Assembly (NCBI RefSeq): GCF_020731285.1
Contig: NZ_JAJFOW010000009.1
Span: 1-64,000, forward strand
Reading direction: 5' to 3'
DNA from: Cohnella baijiui
GTDB taxonomy: Bacteria; Bacillota; Bacilli; Paenibacillales; Paenibacillaceae
DNA: 64,000 nucleotides
Shown here piece by piece: positions 16,350-25,196 of the stretch. The position numbers and the translations under genes are program-made. Positions within the stretch are counted from its first letter, which is position 1. Every line of letters starts with the position of its first letter. Below the pieces are notes generated by a model. It had not been told where the DNA came from, searched no databases, and worked only from the letters and a program-made list of their open reading frames with translations.

Positions 16350-16433
16350 CCGAATCGAGAAATGCTTCGACATTCCTGCAATCGTTCTGCCACGCAACCG
16401 CCCGTAACAGCCCTCCGGCTTGCGTCGCACGGC

Positions 16434-16880
16434 CTACGACTGGTATTCAAGGTGAAGCAAAGGAAAAGGCTTGCCCGAGCCGTCCAATTCCGACCGCCCG
16501 ATCTGCACGAAGCCAAACCTTTTGTAGAATGCGCATGCCCCGTCGTTTTGCTCGTTGACATCCACTTGAATCGTGCTGCCCTTTAATTGCTGGGCATGCT
16601 TGATCAAACGACTACCGATTCCCCTGCCGTGGGATTCCGGGTCTACGAATAGCATTTCGATCTTGGTGCCGACCAGCCCGATGAACCCCGTCGGCTCCTG
16701 CTTTTCATTCCTGGCCACCCAAATTTCCACTTCTCTCAAAGCCCCGTTCTGCACGATCTCCCGGTAAAATTGGATGTCCGCATCCGTCAAAAAGGTATGG
16801 GTAAGCCGAACGGCCCGGTACCAAATATCGACCAATCGATCGTGATCCCTTTCCTCATAGGGAGAAATTTCGTTCAACAT
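16434..16880 (-). CDS. GNAT-family N-acetyltransferase
   Basis: 148-aa acetyltransferase with the GNAT fold. The acetyl-CoA pyrophosphate loop is visible as VDPESHGRGIGSRLIKHAQQ (about residues 83-102), followed by VDVNEQNDGACAFYKRFGF, the usual motif B. The N-terminal segment LVDIWYRAVRLTHTFLTDAD resembles YjaB/putative acetyltransferases. The start at 16880 has GGAGG 8 nt upstream and is preferred over an ATG five codons earlier. Substrate unknown; it stands alone. Confidence 0.88.
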   Translation of the reverse strand: MLNEISPYEERDHDRLVDIWYRAVRLTHTFLTDADIQFYREIVQNGALREVEIWVARNEKQEPTGFIGLVGTKIEMLFVDPESHGRGIGSRLIKHAQQLKGSTIQVDVNEQNDGACAFYKRFGFVQIGRSELDGSGKPFPLLHLEYQS

Positions 16881-17017
16881 GCTTGCTACCTCCATTCTCG
16901 TAACCTTGCAGCGCTACAAGCATTATACACAAACAGCCGCCTAGGACGCCCGCTCGCCCGTATTTTCGGGTTCCAGGAACGATGCTGCGAAAGCGGCAGA
17001 CCGGCACCTCTTGCTGC

Positions 17018-17074
17018 GTGCGAATCGATCCCCCTCACAGTGTGCGAATCGATCCCCCTTGCCACGTGCGAATC
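17018..17074. repeat. 24-bp direct repeat
   Basis: GTGCGAATCGATCCCCCT occurs at 17018-17035 and 17042-17059, and a partial third copy (GTGCGAATC) starts at 17066. It adjoins the palindrome array that follows. No gene overlaps it. Confidence 0.7.
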
Positions 17075-17084
17075 ACGTGCGATG

Positions 17085-17489
17085 TATATGAAAAATCATA
17101 TAGATCTCGCCGAAAATAGCGGGAAATGAACGAATCTATTCGAAAAATCATATAGATTTGATAATTTCACGCGAATTTCGACGATTCTATTCGAAATATC
17201 GCATAGAATAGAGATGATCGAAACTGGTTCAGCTCCTCACAACTGGGACCAGGACTTCATAGGAAGAACGGTTCTGTCGGCGAGCATCGCCATCTGGATC
17301 TTCTACCGCCGGCACGAACAGCCCAACTGATGTTGGGCTGGCCGTTTCGATTCGTGTAGTTCTATATGAAAAATCAAATAGAACGGACCCAAAACGCACA
17401 TATTCGCAGCTTTTTATATGAAAAATCATATAGAATCCGACCGATCGGCGGCGGACACGGCTATTTTATTCGAAAAATCATACAGAATG
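17085..17489. repeat. Six palindromes in two triplets at 51-52 bp spacing
   Basis: Palindromes with an AAAA-type loop, typified by TATATGAAAAATCATATA, are centred at 17093.5, 17145.5 and 17196.5, then 17371.5, 17423.5 and 17475.5. Variants begin TCTATTCG and keep the compensating arm. The intervening 30 bp differ. They fill the otherwise gene-free stretch 16881-17571. The same period occurs, with another palindrome, at 46.2 kb. Confidence 0.8.
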
Positions 17490-17514
17490 GCACAACAACG
17501 TGTCCATCTTCATT

Positions 17515-17543
17515 TTGACTCTAACGCAGCGTAATACATTATC
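17515..17543 (+). promoter_or_regulatory. Possible promoter of the DUF5946-like gene
   Basis: TTGACT (17515-17520), 17 bp, ATTATC (17538-17543). It lies 29 bp upstream of the chosen start, which argues against using the earlier in-frame GTG at 17500. Confidence 0.4.
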
Positions 17544-17571
17544 TTGTTCTATATGGAGGTGGATCATTCCA

Positions 17572-18018
17572 ATGGCGGATATGATCACGATAATGGAGTC
17601 CGGAAAATGCATGGAATGCGGAGCGAAGGAAATCGACGGGTTGTCCTGCTTCGAACTATTCGGCTACCCCCTTGTTTGGGAGCATCAGGCTCCTGAATTA
17701 TATGCATTGCACTTTTGGCTTGTTTCTTGTTATATGATTCAGCACCCTTCCCATTATACGCAGGAAGGTTATCGTCTACTGGTTCAATTGTTTACGGAAG
17801 CTTACGATCATGGCTGGAACAATTCCGAAATCCAGAAGAGAAACAGAGAGGTGGTCGGCCAAATAGGTAAAATTGCAAATCCTCTCGCAAGTAAAGACAG
17901 AAACAGAAGCCTTAAATACTGGTCCATGACGATCGAGGATCTTTACCTGGGCGGCGAAGAACATGCCATCGCTAATCTATTGAAATGGAGAGATCGGATA
18001 CGAAGCGAAATAAAATAG
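17572..18018 (+). CDS. DUF5946-like small protein of unknown function
   Basis: 148-aa soluble protein with a CXXC pair near the N-terminus (GKCMECGA) and a further Cys (GLSCFELF), which may bind metal. The segment YALHFWLVSCYMIQHPSHYT is characteristic of the DUF5946 family as I know it. A GGAGG lies 12 nt before the chosen ATG (17572). The neighbouring membrane-protein gene follows on the same strand after 60 bp. No function can be assigned. Confidence 0.7.
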   Translation: MADMITIMESGKCMECGAKEIDGLSCFELFGYPLVWEHQAPELYALHFWLVSCYMIQHPSHYTQEGYRLLVQLFTEAYDHGWNNSEIQKRNREVVGQIGKIANPLASKDRNRSLKYWSMTIEDLYLGGEEHAIANLLKWRDRIRSEIK

Positions 18019-18078
18019 GCCCGCTCCTGCCGATAATGAAGTATAGTTACTTCATTTCTAATCAATGGGGAAATCAAT

Positions 18079-18876
18079 ATGCGATCAAATCGGCTAATAA
18101 TAAATCTCTCCTATTTCTTCTTAGTTCTTTGGTGGTTTGTTTACTGGGCTTGCAAAAATTACTTCATCATTTTCTACCCTCCTATTTTCTTTTTCATCTT
18201 TGGCTCTTTCATCTTATTCTTTTGTTTCTCTTTTCTACTGTTTATGCGAAGTACCAAATGGTTCTCCGAAGCAAGAATCGTCGCCTGCCTGCTACTTATA
18301 CCCATAATTTGGTTTTTTACGGGGGATCTGTTAGTTGAGCAAGCCAAACTTAGAATTATCCCTCCGAATCAGGCCGCTGTACAAGCCTTCATCCACAGGG
18401 GCGCTGGTACTGGAGTAGAAAAAGCAAACATCGATATGTCTAAACCATTCGTTTTCTATCACCGATCATCTCGTCATCTGGAAGTTCATATTCATTTTCA
18501 ATCTGATCACTTTATTTATTGGTTTTTTCATAAGGATCCAGTTTATGAGAATCTGGCGCCCCCCGCTCCTGAATCATTAGTTAAGTATCTTCGAATGTAC
18601 TTTGTATTTCCTGAACAAATGTCGTCTGTCACATTAATCCCTAAACAAATCACTTTATATGGGTACTGGAATGATACATTAGTCGTCAAAAATCAATTCA
18701 CTCTGTCTGATGGTAATTATAAAATGGTACCGCCCGATCAACCGTTAAATGTAATTGTTCAAGACGGAAATTGGTACTTGGAATATACGATAAACAGCAG
18801 TAGCCATCGAATTTTCATCACCTACGAAAAGAGCAGCCCCAACTTTAAGCGAAATTCCTGGAAACCATTGGATTAA
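18079..18876 (+). CDS. Membrane protein of unknown function
   Basis: 265-aa protein with three hydrophobic segments in the first 95 residues (roughly 8-25, 29-56 and 68-82), then a long extracytoplasmic part of about 170 residues with no recognised motif. GGGGAA precedes the ATG. The gene is markedly AT-rich compared with the carbohydrate locus, suggesting recent acquisition. It may be co-transcribed with the DUF5946-like gene. I do not recognise the family. Confidence 0.65.
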   Translation: MRSNRLIINLSYFFLVLWWFVYWACKNYFIIFYPPIFFFIFGSFILFFCFSFLLFMRSTKWFSEARIVACLLLIPIIWFFTGDLLVEQAKLRIIPPNQAAVQAFIHRGAGTGVEKANIDMSKPFVFYHRSSRHLEVHIHFQSDHFIYWFFHKDPVYENLAPPAPESLVKYLRMYFVFPEQMSSVTLIPKQITLYGYWNDTLVVKNQFTLSDGNYKMVPPDQPLNVIVQDGNWYLEYTINSSSHRIFITYEKSSPNFKRNSWKPLD

Positions 18877-18975
18877 TGACCGACTTCGCCTGTGCGAGTA
18901 CAATTAAATCTGTCTCCGCCGCCCAAGTTAAACCGCTCCAATCGCCACCTACGCAAGAGAACAGACATTTCAGCC

Positions 18976-19395
18976 TTATTCGAATGCCAAAACCCAATAC
19001 TTCTCCCCAGGGCTGCCTTCTTCCACAACCTTTTTCCACCCATGATTCAAATAGAATTGCAAGGCCCTCCGATTTTCCGATACACACTTGAGTCTAATCG
19101 GTTTGTTCATTTTTTCGATCGCACGGTTTAGTAACAAGGCCCCCACACCTTTGCCGGTGTCATTAGGATGTACGAACAAATGATGAATAAAAGACTCTGG
19201 CAAGTATAAAGAGGCATACCCAAGAATATGGAAGTTATCCTCTGCTAAGATGATGCTTTCTCCTATGGTCTCCCGATCGAAATCTTCTAACGTCATTTCT
19301 TCCGTATTCGCCCAATGAAAGTTTTGAGCCCGCGATTCGAGAAATATCTTTCTCAACTCCGGGTAGTCTTTTTCGCTTGCTTCCCTAATCATCAT
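18976..19395 (-). CDS. GNAT-family N-acetyltransferase
   Basis: 139-aa acetyltransferase. The acetyl-CoA loop is HPNDTGKGVGALLLNRAIEK (about 78-97) and motif B is CVSENRRALQFYLNHGW. The N-terminus IREASEKDYPELRKIFLESR is typical of the fold. Its start overlaps the end of the UvrA-like remnant by 4 nt, so translation of the remnant's last open frame may still feed into it. Substrate unknown. Confidence 0.85.
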   Translation of the reverse strand: MMIREASEKDYPELRKIFLESRAQNFHWANTEEMTLEDFDRETIGESIILAEDNFHILGYASLYLPESFIHHLFVHPNDTGKGVGALLLNRAIEKMNKPIRLKCVSENRRALQFYLNHGWKKVVEEGSPGEKYWVLAFE

Positions 19396-20110
19396 CGCTT
19401 TCCTCCATCTGAGGAATCGAGGGACGGATGCCCGTTGAAAAACCTTGCGTGTCCTTTTTCGAAGCTTGGTTTTCTCGGATTCCCCTGAATATTTTCAATC
19501 ATATCGTACAAGCCATAGATCCTATCGTACATTCGGCTCCTCGTGATGACCAAAGGCAGCGTCCGGAGTCCGATTTTATTCAGATAGAAAAGCCTGGGTT
19601 CGAGATGGCTGACGATGGGGCCGGCGATATTGAACTCATGCGCGTCTACGGACTGCCGAAGGCTCTTGATAAAGGAGAACATTTCGTGTATCGGCAACTT
19701 GCCGGCCTCAGCCAGCGTATGGCCGGAAATGCGAATATTGGACACACCCCTACTCATCCTGGTTCCCAGGCACGCCGGGCAGCCCGAATATCTGGAAAAA
19801 AACGAGATCATCCTCAGATTGCCTTTGCTGGTCGTGCGCGCGTCGATCATCTGTTCCGGCCCATAAGAGGACTGCGCCGTTCTTGAGCGACAGTTCAGGT
19901 GCTATCATGCGCCCGGGGTCGATCTCGGCCGGCGCAACGGTGCCGCCGCACTCGGCACAAGAGCCATAGGAACCGGCGCTCCTCGTCTCTGCAATGCTAC
20001 CGTAAAGCACGCCAGATACTCCGACACAGTCATCATGACGCCGACAAGGGCGCCTGGACGTTTGGGGTTGAACGGTTTTACCGGAATATTTGTGCGATAC
20101 ATGGGCTACC
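19392..20110 (-). pseudogene. UvrA-like excinuclease subunit remnant, frameshifted and truncated
   Basis: Pieces of the middle of a UvrA-type ATPase in three frames. First, VKPFNPKRPGALVGVMMTVS (about 20030-20095) resembles the NPRSTVGT...EI region. Next, in another frame, SYGSCAECGGTVAPAEIDPG and LSLKNGAVLLWAG resemble the zinc module and following strand. Then SRYSGCPACLGTRMSRGVSN to YLNKIGLRTLPL (about 19530-19800) resembles the second CPXCXG zinc site and the SRLXFL..VGL..L segment. Walker A and the signature/Walker B parts are missing, so the product cannot be functional. The final open frame of 152 codons ends at 19392. Confidence 0.7.
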
Positions 20111-20144
20111 GCCCTCATTCGTATCGTTTCACGATGAAAACCCA

Positions 20145-20963
20145 TTATCTCCATTGTTCATCTTTTCGACGGGCGACATAGAGAATAGCGCCCCAGTGGC
20201 GGCGAACCGACTTTTCAGGACGACGATTAAGGCGAGCTCGGATTTCGTTGAAAAGTTTATCACGCTTACGTTCGTCCATAAGGATGTGCCCGGAGAAGGT
20301 TTCTAGGAGTTGAATGTACTCGTCGACATGATAGATGCGCTCCCAATCGAAATGTCGTATGTGAACAACCTCAAACAGGCCGCTTTTCTCAATCTCATCT
20401 CTTTGCTCGTTAAGTTCCCCTGGTCGCGGCCAATCGTTGTTTTCTACCGATTTACCTTCACCGATCTCATGGTAAACGGTTTGAATTTCGCGGAAGAATG
20501 GATCTCCACCGTCTGGAAAAACGTGATCTGCGTTCCAAAATGCCAGGTGTCCGCCGGGACGAAGAACCCGCCAAGCTTTCATGTACCGAACTTCGGGGTC
20601 AACCCATTTCCAAGCGGTTGCAGCAAACACCAAAGAAAACCCATTCCCATCCTCACCTTGCCAGTCTTCGAAGCTCTCGTTGACGATGTCAACGTCCATT
20701 CCGACAAGGTTATGGCGGGCAGCTGCAGCGAGCTCAGCACCAAGTTCTACGCACGTAATGCTAAATCCGCGCTTGGCTAACGGGAGAGTAGCCTTTCCTG
20801 TAGCACACCCCACTTCCAACAAACGATCGCCTGGATTCAAATTTGTCGCGTGGATTAAATCATCGAACAATTCTTCCGGGTAATCCGGGCGCGCCTGCTG
20901 ATAAATATTAGCGGCTTGTTCAAATGACGCGCGCAATTTATTATGATCATTCTTCGCGTTCAT
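20145..20963 (-). CDS. Class I SAM-dependent methyltransferase
   Basis: 272-aa methyltransferase. The SAM-binding motif I is LLEVGCATGKATLPLAKRG (about 43-61), with the acidic residue of motif II in CVELG. A WKWVDPEVRYMKAWRVLRPG segment is the post-IV region of Methyltransf_11/25 enzymes. Start ATG 20963 follows AAAGGGG; a longer frame upstream lacks a ribosome site. Substrate unknown. It stands alone between the VOC gene and the UvrA remnant. Confidence 0.9.
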   Translation of the reverse strand: MNAKNDHNKLRASFEQAANIYQQARPDYPEELFDDLIHATNLNPGDRLLEVGCATGKATLPLAKRGFSITCVELGAELAAAARHNLVGMDVDIVNESFEDWQGEDGNGFSLVFAATAWKWVDPEVRYMKAWRVLRPGGHLAFWNADHVFPDGGDPFFREIQTVYHEIGEGKSVENNDWPRPGELNEQRDEIEKSGLFEVVHIRHFDWERIYHVDEYIQLLETFSGHILMDERKRDKLFNEIRARLNRRPEKSVRRHWGAILYVARRKDEQWR

Positions 20964-21032
20964 AGTAACCCCTTTCGCGGTCTGCAACTTATTGAATGAT
21001 CGGTTACAACCAGTCACCATTGAACAATCGGC

Positions 21033-21620
21033 TCAAGAGCCCCGAATTTCCGAGAGGATGGAACTGAGAAACTTCTGCTGTTCCATACTCGCTTTGTCGC
21101 ATAGGCCACTTAGCAATTGATCTTCATGCTCGGTCAGATCCCGTTTGAGTGTTGAACTCATTCTTTGTTTCAAGTCAAAGTACACGCCTCTTTCTTCGAC
21201 CGCCCGAATATAGTGCCCGTCCGGATCATAAAAGGTGAAATAACCGAAATCATTCTTAAATACAGGTTCTTGGTCAATATGAGCTCCAGCTTGTTTGATC
21301 CGTTCATGCAGTGCAAGCAAATCATTCGTTAGCAGCTCGACCATCGTCACATGCCCCGTACTGTTTGTGATAAAGAATGATCGAGGAAATACAAACTTCA
21401 ATGGCGTGACATCTTCCGGCTTGGTTTCCATCAAAAAAATACCCGGACCGTTTCCATTTTTCAATGCGACATGAGCTTCTCCAAACTGAAAATCTGCCGA
21501 AACCAAATCAAATCCTAACACATTGCAATAGAAATCTACCGACTTTTCCAAATTCGTTACCGGAAATCTCATGCAGCAATAACCGATCACGTCCGCATCA
21601 TTCGTTTTTTTGCTCAACAT
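21033..21620 (-). CDS. VOC-superfamily (glyoxalase fold) protein
   Basis: 195-aa protein: one VOC module (about 14-145) and a helical C-terminal tail. Visible signatures are RFPVTNLEKSVDFYCNVLGF and FYDPDGHYIRAVEERG. AAGGAGG lies 9 nt upstream of the ATG, inside the 3' end of the pentapeptide gene, so the two are probably translationally linked. Catalytic metal ligands cannot be assigned with certainty. Role unknown; many stand-alone VOC proteins confer resistance or act on small metabolites. Confidence 0.85.
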   Translation of the reverse strand: MLSKKTNDADVIGYCCMRFPVTNLEKSVDFYCNVLGFDLVSADFQFGEAHVALKNGNGPGIFLMETKPEDVTPLKFVFPRSFFITNSTGHVTMVELLTNDLLALHERIKQAGAHIDQEPVFKNDFGYFTFYDPDGHYIRAVEERGVYFDLKQRMSSTLKRDLTEHEDQLLSGLCDKASMEQQKFLSSILSEIRGS

Positions 21621-21623
21621 ATT

Positions 21624-21917
21624 TTACATCCTCCTTTTTAAATGTTGATAGCTTTTTAAAAGGTCTTCAACTGTTATCCCATTTATCTTCATCCCTATGA
21701 GTTCGCAATCCAGTATCTCCACATCTCTAAGGTCGCAGTTTGAAATCCGGCTCCCCCTAAGTTCACAATTCTCAAATCTTATCGGCTGACCTTCAGTTTC
21801 CAGATTGTAATGAAGGTCTCCTTTTTTAGGGATACTGACGTTATGTATGTAAGCTCCACCCATTTGAGCTCCGTCAATTTCAAGTCTACTTAAGTTTGCA
21901 TTTGTTTCTTGCTTCAC
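21624..21917 (-). CDS. Small pentapeptide-repeat protein
   Basis: 97-aa protein with A(D/N)LXX-like five-residue periodicity: FENCELRGSRISNCDLRDVE and ILDCELIGMKINGI, as in right-handed beta-helix pentapeptide proteins. Such proteins include gyrase-protecting factors, but this one is short (about eight coils) and no function is claimed. The start is a GTG (21915-21917) with AAGGAGG 8 nt upstream. It forms a two-gene unit with the VOC gene 3 bp downstream. Confidence 0.75.
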   Translation of the reverse strand: MKQETNANLSRLEIDGAQMGGAYIHNVSIPKKGDLHYNLETEGQPIRFENCELRGSRISNCDLRDVEILDCELIGMKINGITVEDLLKSYQHLKRRM

Positions 21918-22000
21918 CTTGTTCTCCTCCTTGTATTCACCGCTCTATATTATTAGATGCCTGGAGAGGATCCCTCCTTTTATCAATGAGTCTCTAATAC

Positions 22001-22381
22001 ATGGATGCCGCTGAATACAAATATCTATCGAATTTGCATAATTACCTGGTGAATGAAACACCCCAGAGTGGCGCAAGTGGGCACCATGATATCATTATAG
22101 CCTCACTTGTACTTGTATTTTGCAAGTACGTGTTATATATTTACATTATGAAAAAGCGAGAATCTTCTGTTTGTCCATTGTATATTCGCTCGATATCTGG
22201 GGAGATTCATGGAGCCTTGATGGCTTTAAGCTTGTTTCCCGTGGTTTTGTTGATTATGAATTGGGGGCTGAAGTACAACCCCAACACGGACATGAGCATT
22301 CCCATTATGCAGGAATTGCGGACTGATGAAAGTAAATTACACGGACGTTTGCTGAAGCAGATTAACGATGTTACCCATTAA
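22001..22381 (+). CDS. Doubtful small membrane protein
   Basis: 126 codons with two hydrophobic stretches (IIIASLVLVFCKYVLYIYI and LMALSLFPVVLLIMNWG). No good ribosome site precedes the ATG. The first 15 codons coincide with a repeat of about 60 bp shared with 35084-35142, so the frame may have been created by the repeat. Another frame of similar length overlaps it. It could be a decayed gene; no family recognised. Confidence 0.35.
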   Translation: MDAAEYKYLSNLHNYLVNETPQSGASGHHDIIIASLVLVFCKYVLYIYIMKKRESSVCPLYIRSISGEIHGALMALSLFPVVLLIMNWGLKYNPNTDMSIPIMQELRTDESKLHGRLLKQINDVTH

Positions 22382-22419
22382 GCGAGTAAGAATATGATCC
22401 AAATTGGAGGAACGATGGA

Positions 22420-22842
22420 ATGAATGGAACGAATTTTAGCGTTGTGGAAGCCGGTTCTTTTAGCAGTATTCTGAGCGTGACGGAGGGTCCTTCCGCAGGC
22501 AAGTACTTTTTGAAAGACAAGCTTGGATTAACTGGCATGGAAGTCTCTCTTAACCAGCTGCCACAAGGGGCGTCGGTTCCGTTCTACCACACCCATCGCG
22601 AGAATGAGGAGCTCTACCTTTTCATTGGCGGCCGAGGCCAGCTGCAGGTGGATGGACAGATTATAGAAGTCAAGGAAGGGACATCAGTCCGCGTAGGGCC
22701 TGAAGGAGAACGCACGATCCGAAATAACGGAACTGGGGATTTGTATTTTATCGTTATTCAAGTCCAGGCAGGCAGTCTCCGCCAATGGGTGATGACGGAT
22801 GGTGTCATTCTGGACAAACCGGTGACCTGGCCAGAATCGTGA
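22420..22842 (+). CDS. Cupin-domain protein
   Basis: 140-aa single-domain cupin. Motif 1 is YHTHRENEELYLFIGGRG (metal ligands H, H, E) and motif 2 is GPEGERTIRNNG, where the usual histidine is replaced by arginine, so metal binding may be weakened. TTGGAGG lies 8 nt before the ATG at 22420. Function open: isomerases, dioxygenases and storage proteins share the fold. A copy of the dispersed hairpin repeat follows directly. Confidence 0.88.
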   Translation: MNGTNFSVVEAGSFSSILSVTEGPSAGKYFLKDKLGLTGMEVSLNQLPQGASVPFYHTHRENEELYLFIGGRGQLQVDGQIIEVKEGTSVRVGPEGERTIRNNGTGDLYFIVIQVQAGSLRQWVMTDGVILDKPVTWPES

Positions 22843-22856
22843 ATGGGGAGCAACCT

Positions 22857-22950
22857 ATTGAACGTGAACGTCCAAAAGGGCCTCAACAGCCCCCTTCCCG
22901 GCAACCCGTCGAAGCCAAAACCCGTGTCCGACACGGGCTCTCAGCTCTGG
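22857..22950 (+). repeat. Dispersed hairpin repeat, copy B
   Basis: About 94 bp sharing the order of elements with 3949-4034 and 35265-35358: TTGAACGWGAACR, a run around AAAAGGGC, the box CCCGGCAACC, and a closing hairpin CCCGTGTC-C-GACACGGG. It lies between the cupin and GNAT genes and may act as a terminator. Confidence 0.65.
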
Positions 22951-23038
22951 GTTGTAGGCGGGTGGGGGGCTATTTGCAAGTTGTTGAATGGTTGTTGGTA
23001 GGCAGTTTGTAAACCGGTTCACTCCCGTGTGTTCGATA

Positions 23039-23548
23039 TCATGGAACCGGAATTTCTTTTTCCATCACAAAATCATCCATTACGAAATCATTTCCGATAT
23101 CCGAAATTTGTTCCCGTATGGTCCGAAAGCCTTTTTTCTCATATACCGCTATACTGGATTCGTTGTGCCGATTGACCGTAAGCCAAATATGGCTTAAGTT
23201 TCGGTCTTTGCAAAGCTGCTCTAGGAATATCATTGCTTGGCTGGCATAACCGTGCCCCCGGTGCTCCTTGCCTATATAAAACTTGCTCAGGAAGAGCTTC
23301 TCCTCTTCTTGTCTGACCGACATATACCCTACAGTGGAGGAGTCATCGTGATGAATGAAGTAATATTCGTAGCCCTGATGATGAATCTGATCCGTAATCG
23401 CTGGAACTGATTGATATTTCCCTATCATATACTCAATCTGCTCGATTGTAATAATGGATACGTAATATTCTCGCCATATCTCAGCCGCTAATCGAGCAAC
23501 CTCTGCGATTTCTTTCACTGTATTCACGTGCGCAAACTTGAGCTTCAT
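23039..23548 (-). CDS. GNAT-family N-acetyltransferase
   Basis: 169-aa acetyltransferase with a clear acetyl-CoA loop, GKEHRGHGYASQAMIFLEQL (about 94-113), and motif B LTVNRHNESSIAVYEKKGF. The N-terminal RLAAEIWREYYVSIITIEQI is typical of RimI-like small-molecule acetyltransferases. The ATG at 23548 is in a good context (upstream GGCACATG). Stand-alone; substrate unknown. Confidence 0.88.
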   Translation of the reverse strand: MKLKFAHVNTVKEIAEVARLAAEIWREYYVSIITIEQIEYMIGKYQSVPAITDQIHHQGYEYYFIHHDDSSTVGYMSVRQEEEKLFLSKFYIGKEHRGHGYASQAMIFLEQLCKDRNLSHIWLTVNRHNESSIAVYEKKGFRTIREQISDIGNDFVMDDFVMEKEIPVP

Positions 23549-23919
23549 GACATGTGCCAGCCTTTCTCAATCTCTTGGGTTACCTTGCAACTACAATATC
23601 ATAAATTTCAGCAGCAAGTCAGAAAGTAATCGAACCATGACCAAAAACCGGACTAACGATTCAACTAGAGTTTGCTCCAGGACAGATAAACACATATAAC
23701 TGCTAACGCGAAAAAGATGACAGATATTAGGGTATTTCTATGCTTTTCCCTCTTCCCTTGTCGCGACCGAATTCTCGCTATACGGAATCGTGCACACCCC
23801 CGAGTCATCCACCTTTGGCTGGGTCAAGCCGAACGGATCGCCAATAAAGGCCAAGTCAAGCAAGGCAGCACCCGGAAGGCTGGATGGGTCGAGTTAAGAT
23901 CATCGAACTAGAAACGACC
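23549..23919. other. Intergenic region holding two dispersed repeat pieces
   Basis: No gene. Positions 23745-23785 match the sulfurtransferase-tail repeat (minus-strand reading IPYSENSVATR). Positions 23811-23890 match 34033-34108 at about 85 percent by eye (GGCTGGGTCAAGCC, then CCAAGTCAAGCAAGG). Nothing else seen. Confidence 0.6.
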
Positions 23920-24408
23920 TCATTTCTTTCGAACGGGAAAACAAATATCCGTAACTGAGTCCTCAGACTCGGGACCATGGTTTCTTTCATCGTAGATCTC
24001 GATATTATATGACCCCGCAAGCTCATATCCGCTTTGTTTTAACCACGTGGAATATAAGTAAGCGTGCACAGCCCCCGCATTTTCAAACGACCCCTTGAAT
24101 GTAAATAAAACATAGGTATGGGCTGGAATCTCTCTGACCACCATTCCTTTCGGAATATCCCCATTTGAAGAAACCTCTACCCCAATAAAGAATTCAAAAG
24201 GGTCTGTTTCAGGATCGTACTCCTCAGGGTCCGTACAAAGGCCAAAAACCTCCCTTTCGTTTATGCAATTTATTACTTCCGCTTTTCTTTCCATAAATTC
24301 CGCCGATAGCTTGAGGGTAGTCCGATTCTGCTGCACATCATAGAGTGTTACTTTAGTGGCTAGACCGACTAATCTCATTGCCGGTTTCTGAATAATCGTT
24401 GATTCCAT
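23920..24408 (-). CDS. GyrI-like effector-binding domain protein
   Basis: 162-aa stand-alone GyrI/AraC-type effector-binding domain (SHS2 duplication), with the typical opening STIIQKPAMRLVGLATKVTL and the core FFIGVEVSSNGDIPKGMVVR...IPAHTYVLFTFKG. The family binds drug-like small molecules and, in GyrI itself, inhibits gyrase. The start at 24408 follows GGAGG with 6-nt spacing; 18 upstream codons in frame are not used. No transcription-factor domain is attached. A second gene of this type lies at 28.0 kb. Confidence 0.85.
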   Translation of the reverse strand: MESTIIQKPAMRLVGLATKVTLYDVQQNRTTLKLSAEFMERKAEVINCINEREVFGLCTDPEEYDPETDPFEFFIGVEVSSNGDIPKGMVVREIPAHTYVLFTFKGSFENAGAVHAYLYSTWLKQSGYELAGSYNIEIYDERNHGPESEDSVTDICFPVRKK

Positions 24409-24620
24409 ATTCAACCTCCAAGCTGATGTGATATTCCTGGTAATATTCGGTATTGGGAACAAGAGTCCTTTTTGTTGAGTCTCCTTTTCAATAAACTTCC
24501 AAGTGTCTTGCCCGCTTGGGAAATTAAAGGGAGATCATAATTGACAGGACGGAAATCAAATGGTATTTTCCATTAACGTCCTGTTTAGTAAACCTGAAAT
24601 AGAAAAGGGAGGGTGAATCA

Positions 24621-25169
24621 ATGGACGCTCAAAATCATTATTTAGTCCACGTTATTCCTTACAGGTCCGATTGGTCTCTGGAATTTGAGAAAGAGAAAGA
24701 GCGATTGCTTGGAATTCTGGCTCCACACGTCGTTGCCATTGAACATACCGGCAGTACTTCAATACCTAACCAAGAAGCAAAACCGATCATCGATATCTTC
24801 GCTGCCGTTCATACCTTGCTTAATGAGCAGGTCTATGAGAACTTGCTTATTCATTCAGGCTATCGCTATATTGAAACTGGCATGACCGGGCGGCACTTTT
24901 TTGCAAAAGAATATGCAGGAGCGCGTACGCATCATTTGCATATCCTGCCGCTTGAAGGATTTTACGAAAGAAAAGAATTCCTATTTCGCGACTACCTTCG
25001 AGCTCACCCTGAGTTCGTAAAGGAATACGGTGAACTTAAACGTATGTTGGCTGAACAATATGATTCAGACCCTGACGGTTACACACGAGCAAAAACGGCC
25101 TTTATCCAACGTGTTGATGATTTAGCGCGAACAGAACGGGGACTCCCTCTTCAAAACGTATGGGAGTAG
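24621..25169 (+). CDS. GrpB-family (UPF0157) nucleotidyltransferase-like protein
   Basis: 182-aa GrpB-family protein. The family signature is present: VAIEHTGSTSIPNQEAKPIIDIF, i.e. a nucleotidyltransferase-like HIGSTS box followed by KPIIDI with an acidic ligand. The central HFFAKEYAGARTHHLHILP segment is also typical. GGGAGG lies 8 nt before the ATG. The biochemical role of the family is unsettled; some members are fused to CoA-synthesis enzymes. Stand-alone here. Confidence 0.9.
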   Translation: MDAQNHYLVHVIPYRSDWSLEFEKEKERLLGILAPHVVAIEHTGSTSIPNQEAKPIIDIFAAVHTLLNEQVYENLLIHSGYRYIETGMTGRHFFAKEYAGARTHHLHILPLEGFYERKEFLFRDYLRAHPEFVKEYGELKRMLAEQYDSDPDGYTRAKTAFIQRVDDLARTERGLPLQNVWE

Positions 25170-25196
25170 TATTTTGCAACCTGGAATTAAGTCCTT

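Noticed and set aside
17085..17489. CRISPR array at 17 kb
   Set aside because: Repeats are short, variable palindromes in two separate triplets; no leader or cas genes.
18845..19087. 80-codon frame on the minus strand between 18.8 and 19.1 kb
   Set aside because: Overlaps the ends of two better-supported genes; no ribosome site and no family.
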